DNA from: UBA3478 sp049596955
GTDB taxonomy: Bacteria > Bacteroidota > Bacteroidia > Flavobacteriales > Flavobacteriaceae
Reading direction: 5' to 3'
Length of the DNA stretch: 5,718 nucleotides
Assembly (NCBI GenBank): GCA_049596955.1
Contig: JBMYMD010000048.1
Span: forward strand, 1-5,718
The notes beneath the pieces were generated by a model. That model worked only from the letters and a program-made list of their open reading frames with translations, had not been told where the DNA came from and did not search any database. Below, piece after piece: positions 1-5,718 of the stretch (positions within the stretch are counted from its first letter, which is position 1; every line of letters starts with the position of its first letter). Both the position numbers and the translations under genes were made by a program.

Positions 1-1158
1 GGCTCCAAGTACATTCCAGGCTCTTCTACTATTAATTTTGATGAAATTACAAAGGATCGAATCTATAAATCAATTGATGCTTCAAATGTTCAAACCAAAA
101 AAGACCTTTTACATGATTACAACCTGTTAAAATTTAAAATAGGCAGAAATCCAATGATGACTGATTTTTTAGATCATGGCTCTAGAAATCCATTTCAATA
201 TGTTCAGTACTCGAAGCACTCTTTTTATGAGTTTGCTTCAAAAACCCAAGAGGAACTAAAGGGACTAATACAGGACCAAAGTTTGATACTATTGAAGTAC
301 CTCTCCAAAGAAATAAACAACACTATACGAGTCGAAGAGAGTATAATTTTGTTGGAGTTGATTCAGAAAGGAATAGCAAACTTTGCAAATATTGAATCTA
401 CTATAGCTCATCGTTATGGATATAGCCCAAGCCAAGAGTGTATTTTGTCTGCTATTCACAATCTCAACCTCAATTTTATCACAGAGAACTATAATCGAAA
501 ATTGGTCTCTGTTTCGCAGATATACAATCTAAAGGTAATAGAGTTAGACGGCGAAACTATTAGAGTTGCAAAAGACCTAAGGGAGGCCCTACAAAACAAT
601 TCGTTTAAAGAGTATTTGCTCGATTCCACTAATTATAGCATTCGTATCTATCAAGACCAATTTAAACCAGAGAATTACAATGAAGGATTTATTCGTTTCA
701 AAAAGTACTCTAGAAAAGACTGCTTCCGTGTACTAAACTGGGATCAGCAACCTCTAGCTCAAAATGTAGGAGGCTATATGTTTCATCCTAACAATAAAAA
801 TTGTCCTGTTTTTTTAAACTACCATAAAGAAGAGCATATTTCAGAAACCACTAAGTATGAAGACGGTTTTCAAGATCAAAGGACGCTTGTCTACATGTCA
901 AAATCAAAAAGAACTCTAAGTAGTCCAGATGTTCAGAAATTTAGAGATGCAGAGATAACTAAAACTAGACTCCCTCTATTCGTAAAAAAGGAAAATGCTG
1001 AAGGAGACGATTTTTACTATATGGGTGATTTAACACCAGATTCAGAAAAGTTTGTCGAAACGACTATGGGCAGTGAAACAAAAGTTTCTGTTGTACAAAT
1101 GACCTTTTATTTAGATAAATCGATAGAATCAGCAATGTATAAATACATCACTGAATAA
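1..1158 (+). CDS. DUF3427-domain superfamily II helicase-type protein, C-terminal part (5' end outside window)
   Basis: The frame is open from base 1 to the TAA at 1156-1158, giving 385 residues with no start. The ATG at 154 is internal, because the 51 residues before it already match the family (GSSTINFDEITKDRIYKSI, then LKFKIGRNPMMTDF). These resemble the linker that follows the helicase core in proteins with an N-terminal phospholipase-D-like domain, a DEAD/DEAH helicase core and a C-terminal DUF3427. The DUF3427 signature lies at visible residues ~230-380: YSRKDCFRVLNW (from 236), NCPVFLNYHKEEHISETTKYEDGF (split as NCPVFLNYHK and ISETTKYEDGF), SKSKRTLSS (300-308), LPLFVKKENAEGDDFYYMGD, and a closing strand with VVQMTFYLDK. 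Family members are large ATP-dependent cytoplasmic proteins, often ~1,000 residues; some occur near defence genes. The helicase motifs themselves are not in this window, so the helicase call is inferred from domain architecture. The gene converges on the GH43 gene 36 bases downstream. Confidence 0.88.
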   Translation, partial: GSKYIPGSSTINFDEITKDRIYKSIDASNVQTKKDLLHDYNLLKFKIGRNPMMTDFLDHGSRNPFQYVQYSKHSFYEFASKTQEELKGLIQDQSLILLKYLSKEINNTIRVEESIILLELIQKGIANFANIESTIAHRYGYSPSQECILSAIHNLNLNFITENYNRKLVSVSQIYNLKVIELDGETIRVAKDLREALQNNSFKEYLLDSTNYSIRIYQDQFKPENYNEGFIRFKKYSRKDCFRVLNWDQQPLAQNVGGYMFHPNNKNCPVFLNYHKEEHISETTKYEDGFQDQRTLVYMSKSKRTLSSPDVQKFRDAEITKTRLPLFVKKENAEGDDFYYMGDLTPDSEKFVETTMGSETKVSVVQMTFYLDKSIESAMYKYITE

Positions 1159-1194
1159 AAATAGTATTATTTGATAGCCTAAAATCTCCTCTCA

Positions 1195-2151
1195 CTATCC
1201 CCCCATCCCCTCCAATCCTTCCAAAACATCTTTTGAGACTTTAAATACTGTGCCGTGTCGTATTCCTTCGGGAAATTCAATTTGATCAGAAATATTATCC
1301 CAGGTCTTGAGGTCTTTTGACTTTACGGCTCCGAATTTGTGTGCTCTGTATTGGTCGAAATAAACAATCCACTCATCACCTATTTTAGTAATTGTGGGGC
1401 CTTCAACCCAATGATTTGAGATGGCTTCTGAAATAGAAACATTCCAGTTGTAAGGATTATCAGATTCAAGTACGTGCAGCGTTTTTTGAGCTTCGGGAAG
1501 CAAAGTCTCATCTTTTATAATCATGAAGTAATGACTTTCATTGTGCGCAATTGTAGCGTCGATGACATTGAATCCTGGTTCGACAAAAATCTCGGTCTCT
1601 GCGAATTCTTCAAAGTCTTTGGTGGTGGTAAAGTAAATTCTGTGATTCCAGCTGTCTTCAGCCTGATTGGCGGTTTCTAAGAACTTATCTGAAACTGTAC
1701 TTGCCCAAAAAATGAGGTACTGCTCTTTTACCTCATCGTAAAACAGTTCTGGAGCCCATGAGTTTTTGGTTGATTCTTCATGCTGCATGACTGGAATAAA
1801 CTTCTGCTCAGACCAATTGATCAAATCTGTGGAGTTTGCATAGCCGATTCCTTTTTCTTCCCAGCTTACGGTCCAAACCATATGGAATTTTCCATCAGGG
1901 CCTTTAATAATACAGGGGTCACGCATAAGTTTATCCTTGCTGAGCTCTGGAGTCAAAAACGACTTATCGTCGTTCAAGGCCTCCCATTTCAGACCGTCAT
2001 AACTGTAAGCCAAATGCAGGCCGTCTTCTCCATTATTTTTAAAGTATGAAAAGAGAAAGACTTCCTCCTGCTTCTCGACCTTGTCTTGACATCCGAGTAC
2101 CATAAATACCGTGAGAATTGAGAGGATGCGATATGTTTTAAATCCGTTCAT
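1195..2151 (-). CDS. Glycoside hydrolase family 43-type lipoprotein
   Basis: This 318-residue protein begins with a lipoprotein signal peptide: a charged start, a hydrophobic stretch (residues 9-19) and a V-L-G-C lipobox with Cys21 as the lipidated residue. The rest fits a single five-bladed beta-propeller of the GH43 (clan GH-F) type. Blade-like repeats include LHLAYSYDGLKWEAL (45-59), FHMVWTVSW (89-97), IGYANSTDLINWS (102-114), NSWAPELFYDE (130-140) and YLIFWAS (145-151). Candidate catalytic residues, assigned by motif, are Asp78 in MRDPC (general base), Asp198 in NVIDAT (pKa modulator) and Glu250 in VEGPT (general acid); RHGTV (298-302) fits the conserved central histidine. GH43 enzymes act on arabinose-, xylose- or galactose-containing chains; the exact activity is not readable here. 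No accessory binding domain is present. ATG at 2151 is the only start: an in-frame TAA lies at 2179-2181 with no other ATG, GTG or TTG between. It lies 45 bases behind the esterase gene, suggesting one operon. Confidence 0.88.
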   Translation of the reverse strand: MNGFKTYRILSILTVFMVLGCQDKVEKQEEVFLFSYFKNNGEDGLHLAYSYDGLKWEALNDDKSFLTPELSKDKLMRDPCIIKGPDGKFHMVWTVSWEEKGIGYANSTDLINWSEQKFIPVMQHEESTKNSWAPELFYDEVKEQYLIFWASTVSDKFLETANQAEDSWNHRIYFTTTKDFEEFAETEIFVEPGFNVIDATIAHNESHYFMIIKDETLLPEAQKTLHVLESDNPYNWNVSISEAISNHWVEGPTITKIGDEWIVYFDQYRAHKFGAVKSKDLKTWDNISDQIEFPEGIRHGTVFKVSKDVLEGLEGMGG

Positions 2152-2196
2152 GAATTTTATTGCTTTGATTAGATTTAGTTAGTTCTGATTATTGTG

Positions 2197-4308
2197 CTAT
2201 TGTTGACTTGAGAAAGATGAGGCCGCTAAGCCCTCAGCGTTAAAAAGAGTGCCCACAAACCAATTTTTCCATCCATATCGAACGTGTATGGGTTTTAAAA
2301 CCTGATTTGAAAAGACCCTGACCTTATTTTTGACGATGGTCGCTTGGGCTGAATGAAACACCCCGTCAGCGCCAGCAACTTCAAAGCCGTTTAGATCTCC
2401 TAAGGCGACCAAGCCGCTATCGGAGTGATCAAATACAACTTCAATGTAATTGTTTCTACTTATGTGCTCGCGATACAGTGGTCCGTCAGCGGCGATATCC
2501 ATTCCATATTCGTTTTTTAAAGCGTGAAAGGAGAGCCTTTCGCCAACGTCTTTTTTGTTTTCTGGATGGATGTCGAGCTTTTCTCCAATATCGAGTAAAA
2601 CTGCCATACCCGTTTTTTCAGTGTTTTTTAAGGTTTTTCGTTGGGCTTCACGCAGCGCTTGAGAATTGTGATTTTCATCGTATATATAGGGAGCTATTTG
2701 CGCATAGTAAAAGGGTAAATTAGATTTCCAGGCCGATCTCCAGTCGTCAATCATTCCCGAAAGCAAGTTTGCATATTCGTGATTGTTTTGAACATTAGAT
2801 TCCCCCTGATACCAAAGAAACCCTTTGATACCGTATGGAATTACTGGTGAGAGCATTTTTTCGTACATGGCTGAAAATTGGTTCTGCATGGTCACCGAAG
2901 TATTTGAGGTAATGTCTTTTCTGAGCTCCTCAGGCAAGTTGATTAACTCCTCATTAGAAAAGTGGTGTACTAGAAAATTTGTGCCGCTAAGAATGAATCC
3001 GTGATGTCTAAATTTAAACTCATTAAAAGGCAGTGCAATCTTTTCTTGTTCATTGTAGATGCTTGCCGGACTATTAAATCCTCCCCCACCTCCTGTATCG
3101 GTAATTCTAAAGGCGATGATGTTACGACCCTTTTTCAAGAGGTCTTTTGGAATGCTATATTTTCGTTCAAGGTTCCATCCTAATGTGTTTCCAATGAGGG
3201 TTCCGTTGAAATAGGTTTGATCGGCATCATCTATCCCTTTTTCGATATGTAAAATGTAGTCTTTGGTGATATCATCAATCTCTACCTCGGTTCTAAACCA
3301 AATGACTCCATCAGACAATAGAGGGTCTGACTCGTTATAAGCCGATTCAAATCGCCCGTCACATTTTAATCCCCCATAGGTATACAAATTAGGAGTCCAA
3401 GTGTCCCATGAAGAATCATCAAATTCAGGGTTTTTAAATGAAGCATCATCGAGGTCAAGCTCTTGCCATACCTTGAGAAATTGATCGGCTAATTCTTCTC
3501 GTACTGGGGATTTGGGAATGTCAAAACTATTGAACCCGTACTTTGCATTTAAATTCTTAATGATAGAATCGTTCTGTCTTATAATCAACTCTTGATATTT
3601 TGAAAAACTGTAGTCTTCAGAAATCAATTCCTTGGTTTCATCTAATTGATTTAATTTTTTTGGACTCATCCAAGACTCAATTCTTGTACCTCCCCAACTT
3701 GAGTTGACAATCCCTATAGGAACCTTTAATTCTTCGTGCAGTTTTTTTGCAAAATAATAGGCTGCTGCACTAAACTCACCGGTATTTTCAGGACTCGCCG
3801 ATAGCCAAGTGGTATATTTTAGGGATGCTCCAGACAAATCCGCTGGCACCGAAAACATTCTAATATGAGGGTTAGTCGAGTTTTTTATTTCTTGAACTTG
3901 ATCAATGACGCAGCCTTCGCACTGATTCATTCTCCACTCCATATTCGACTGTCCAGAAGCTAACCAAACCTCGCCTATGAGCACATCGCTGATCTCAATT
4001 TTAGAATCTCCATCTGTAAGCTCTATGCTGTGGCTACTTGAAGGGTCGTTTTTATCATAAGAAGGCGTAGGCAATTGAACTTTCCATTGACCTTTAGCAT
4101 CTGCTTGGGTGCTTATTTTCTCTCCCCAAGAGGTGCTTAGGGCAATTTTAGAATTTGGGTTGGCATTTCCCCAGATTGTGTTAGACTGCTCTTGTTGTAA
4201 GACCATTTGGTCTGAAAAGATTGGGGCTATACTCAATTCAGTTTTTGAAGCAGTACATCCGCAAATCAATAGGAGTGCTAGGTAAAAGTGTAGTACATTT
4301 CGAATCAT
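2197..4308 (-). CDS. Sialate O-acetylesterase-type (SGNH hydrolase) lipoprotein
   Basis: This 703-residue protein is predicted to hydrolyse O-acetyl esters on a glycan outside the cytoplasm. The signal peptide ends in I-C-G-C with Cys18 as the lipid site. The order then appears to be: an N-terminal beta-sandwich (~22-108, with IFSDQMVLQ and WGNANPNSKI); the first half of the SGNH catalytic domain (~109-215), with nucleophile Ser121 in GQSNMEW and the NSSWGGTRIESW block (202-213); a helical linker; an inserted jelly-roll, sugar-binding-like domain (~285-405, with DGVIWFRTEVEI and RNIIAFRITDTGGGGGF); the second catalytic half (~430-600), with WYQGESN (499-505) and the Asp579/His581 pair in DIHPENKKDVGERL; and a C-terminal beta domain (~610-700). 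Such inserts are known in large bacterial esterases of this group (compare CE20). The name comes from the family; related enzymes also deacetylate plant and algal polysaccharides, so sialic acid need not be the substrate. ATG 4308 is fixed by an in-frame TAG at 4321-4323. Confidence 0.9.
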   Translation of the reverse strand: MIRNVLHFYLALLLICGCTASKTELSIAPIFSDQMVLQQEQSNTIWGNANPNSKIALSTSWGEKISTQADAKGQWKVQLPTPSYDKNDPSSSHSIELTDGDSKIEISDVLIGEVWLASGQSNMEWRMNQCEGCVIDQVQEIKNSTNPHIRMFSVPADLSGASLKYTTWLSASPENTGEFSAAAYYFAKKLHEELKVPIGIVNSSWGGTRIESWMSPKKLNQLDETKELISEDYSFSKYQELIIRQNDSIIKNLNAKYGFNSFDIPKSPVREELADQFLKVWQELDLDDASFKNPEFDDSSWDTWTPNLYTYGGLKCDGRFESAYNESDPLLSDGVIWFRTEVEIDDITKDYILHIEKGIDDADQTYFNGTLIGNTLGWNLERKYSIPKDLLKKGRNIIAFRITDTGGGGGFNSPASIYNEQEKIALPFNEFKFRHHGFILSGTNFLVHHFSNEELINLPEELRKDITSNTSVTMQNQFSAMYEKMLSPVIPYGIKGFLWYQGESNVQNNHEYANLLSGMIDDWRSAWKSNLPFYYAQIAPYIYDENHNSQALREAQRKTLKNTEKTGMAVLLDIGEKLDIHPENKKDVGERLSFHALKNEYGMDIAADGPLYREHISRNNYIEVVFDHSDSGLVALGDLNGFEVAGADGVFHSAQATIVKNKVRVFSNQVLKPIHVRYGWKNWFVGTLFNAEGLAASSFSSQQ

Positions 4309-4443
4309 CCTTAAAATGTACTAAAATTTCAATAGATATTTGAGTGTAAGTCAATTGCCAATCGCAGTTGTTTTTGATTGCGTTAGCGAAGAAGCATATT
4401 TCTAAACACCTGCTTGGGATAAGATTATCGGCTCACATCCTTA
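4309..4443 (-). other. 135-base gap upstream of the esterase gene
   Basis: This is the longest complete intergenic stretch in the window and the only room for a separate promoter for the esterase-GH43 pair. Read on the minus strand it holds a TTGAC at 4354-4350, but no good partner box follows at a suitable distance. An AAGG (4312-4309) directly abuts the ATG and is too close to act as a normal Shine-Dalgarno site. I found no strong hairpin followed by a T run, so whether transcription from the CotH gene continues through is undecided. Confidence 0.3.
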
Positions 4444-5718
4444 CTAATTTAAGGACTGACTTATTTCGCTTTTTAAAGTGCCTAAGCTCGCAGTCCATTG
4501 CTCAAAACTGGGTTCTTGACTGCCATGCGTGTTGTGCGCTTCTATGACGGCATCTCTTATTTGATTTGACCAAGAATCTAAAAGGGCATCGATATTGGGC
4601 GAATTAAAAAGATTGGTTCTAAAAGCATTATCCAACTCATTGTACTCCTCTAAAAATTGTCCAAAAGATCCGATGATCTTATCACAGGCTGCTGATTTTT
4701 GCACAAGATTAAAAGCGCCATGAGTAAAGCCTTGACAATTATTCGTGGTTTCAAACCATTTGTCTTTAACAGGTGTTACAGGATTTCTATCAAAAAGAAT
4801 GTTTTCAAAGGCGTTGTCTAAATCCCATGGGATAAGCTGTATTTTATTTTCAATAGGGTCTTCGTATAAATAGTAATTGTGATTTTCAAAGTTTTCTCCG
4901 TTCGAATAGAAATGAAGAAATCCATCGTCATGCGCAATCCTTCTATCGACCACCAACATTTTTAAAAACGATTCTTTGTCTATCCAGTTTTCAACCACAG
5001 TCCACGCATCACTGTGATTAACCGCGGCTAACTGATCAGAAAAAGTCTTGATTATAGAAACATCAGATACTTCTTCGTTTGTTTTTAATCCGCTTTGGAA
5101 ATAAGATACACTGCGAGCTTCTCCATTGGATTTTACAGGCCATGTTTCTTTATACAAGTTACCCCCAGAGTTGTCAAAATTTTTATTGGTAAATGGCCCG
5201 TCAATTTGCTCAGTATTTGCAAAAATCCCATTAAACTCGCCATTGATATAGATGACAGCGTGATTTGATCTTGGGGCTGTTACACCAAAATTTCTGAACA
5301 TATGGTACCCTAATCTTTCGCGCATTTTTGATGGGTCAAGATTTTGCGAATGAAACTGAAGCTTGTTTAAACCATAAAATTTTCTATCTCCCTGCCAATT
5401 AATTTTAATTTTCATTGACAATTTTGGACAAGTCTTATATCCTGAGGGGTTTGACCAGTCATTTCCCGATAAACATCCTACCCAAGCTCCAATAGAACCC
5501 TTGTAGCGAATACCAACATTGCTGACTATCTTATTTTCAAAAACTAAAGACCCTTCAACGTACTGCTCTGCCGCTGGGTCATTATTAATTTTATTTAAAT
5601 TTTGTTGACTGATATAAATATCAAATCGGTGGAGTTTGTTATGGTCATAAATGTAATTTGAAGAGTGATTCTCGCTTTCTACGTACTCTTCAAATTCTAT
5701 TCCACTAGGGGTCTCATC
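4444..5718 (-). CDS. CotH kinase family protein (5' end outside window)
   Basis: The reading frame is open from the TAG at 4444-4446 to the window edge, giving 424 visible residues and no start. The TTG at 5421 is not a start: the 99 residues before it are family sequence, including FDIYISQQNLNKI (32-44) and NVGIRYKGSIGAW (67-79). Further CotH signatures are LNKLQFHSQNLDPSKMRERL (117-136), APRSNHAVIYINGEFNGIF (148-166), VVDRRIAHDDGF (256-267), NHNYYLYEDP (279-288) and the strongly conserved IPWDLDNAF (296-304), whose aspartates fit the metal-binding site of the atypical kinase fold. Bacillus CotH is a protein kinase acting on spore coat proteins; targets of Bacteroidota relatives are generally unknown. 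Cys82/Cys97 and Cys328/Cys345 could form disulfides, suggesting export, though the N-terminus with any signal peptide is not visible. No accessory domain follows the CotH domain. The esterase gene lies 135 bases downstream on the same strand. Family is near certain; kinase activity is inferred. Confidence 0.92.
   Translation of the reverse strand, partial: DETPSGIEFEEYVESENHSSNYIYDHNKLHRFDIYISQQNLNKINNDPAAEQYVEGSLVFENKIVSNVGIRYKGSIGAWVGCLSGNDWSNPSGYKTCPKLSMKIKINWQGDRKFYGLNKLQFHSQNLDPSKMRERLGYHMFRNFGVTAPRSNHAVIYINGEFNGIFANTEQIDGPFTNKNFDNSGGNLYKETWPVKSNGEARSVSYFQSGLKTNEEVSDVSIIKTFSDQLAAVNHSDAWTVVENWIDKESFLKMLVVDRRIAHDDGFLHFYSNGENFENHNYYLYEDPIENKIQLIPWDLDNAFENILFDRNPVTPVKDKWFETTNNCQGFTHGAFNLVQKSAACDKIIGSFGQFLEEYNELDNAFRTNLFNSPNIDALLDSWSNQIRDAVIEAHNTHGSQEPSFEQWTASLGTLKSEISQSLN

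Noticed and set aside
1160..1175. Small inverted repeat AAATA-GTAT-TATTT after the DUF3427 stop
   Set aside because: Five A/T pairs without a G/C stem or T run cannot support a terminator call.
1474..2049. Two plus-strand open frames (1474-1680 and 1780-2049) opposite the GH43 gene
   Set aside because: They lie entirely antisense to a well-supported gene and encode no recognisable domain.
2478..3183. Plus-strand open frames (2478-2723 and 3001-3183) opposite the esterase gene
   Set aside because: They are antisense shadows of a gene with complete SGNH motifs; the products are compositionally odd and match nothing I recognise.
2197..4308. Reading the esterase as evidence for sialic acid catabolism
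   Set aside because: No sialidase, lyase, epimerase or transporter gene is present; the family name is broader than its namesake substrate.
4313..4320. TACATTTT on the minus strand, close to the Bacteroidota -7 box TAnnTTTG
   Set aside because: It ends only four bases before the esterase ATG and has no TTG box at the usual distance upstream.
4329..4354. Sigma-70-like TTGACT / TATTGA pair on the minus strand
   Set aside because: The spacer is only 14 bases and the -10 match is poor; Bacteroidota do not normally use this consensus.
4365..4384. CGCA...TGCG inverted repeat in the CotH-esterase gap
   Set aside because: Four paired bases around a 12-base loop is expected by chance and has no terminator tail.
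1..5718. A complete novel defence or mobile system
   Set aside because: Only one cut-off DUF3427 protein hints at defence; there is no transposase, integrase, repeat array or toxin pair to support a system within these bases.

Overview
The window looks like a chromosomal piece from a member of the Bacteroidota, most likely a polysaccharide-degrading, marine-type flavobacterium or relative. The base composition is moderately A/T-rich. Two secreted enzymes carry lipoprotein signal peptides, the starts lack clear Shine-Dalgarno sequences, and the mix of GH43 hydrolase, SGNH acetylesterase and CotH-type protein is common in that group. The assignment rests on protein resemblance and gene style; no rRNA or other marker gene is present.

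Layout. Bases 1-1158 (+) hold the C-terminal 385 residues of a superfamily II helicase-type protein ending in a DUF3427 domain; its N-terminal part, with the helicase motors, lies outside the window. It converges, across only 36 bases, on a minus-strand set of three genes. Read in their direction of transcription these are a CotH-family protein (5718 down to 4444, 5' end outside the window), a 703-residue sialate O-acetylesterase-type lipoprotein (4308 down to 2197) and a 318-residue GH43-family lipoprotein (2151 down to 1195). The esterase and GH43 genes are 45 bases apart and probably cotranscribed. A 135-base gap separates the CotH gene from the esterase.

How the genes may work together. 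The esterase and glycosidase are both predicted to be anchored by lipid outside the cytoplasm and would act in sequence on an acetylated glycan: one removes O-acetyl groups, the other cleaves terminal or internal pentose-type linkages. No SusC/SusD pair, sulfatase or regulator is visible, so this is at most the edge of a polysaccharide utilisation locus and the substrate cannot be named. The CotH protein has conserved kinase-fold signatures and paired cysteines suggesting an extracytoplasmic location; its link to glycan use is contextual only. The DUF3427 protein belongs to a different functional sphere (nucleic acid transactions, possibly defence) and marks the boundary of the carbohydrate genes.

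Both window edges cut genes, and both truncated frames stay open to the edge, so the internal ATG at 154 and the TTG at 5421 are not real starts. There is no gene-free stretch over 300 bases. I saw no tRNA, rRNA, insertion sequence, CRISPR array or convincing terminator.
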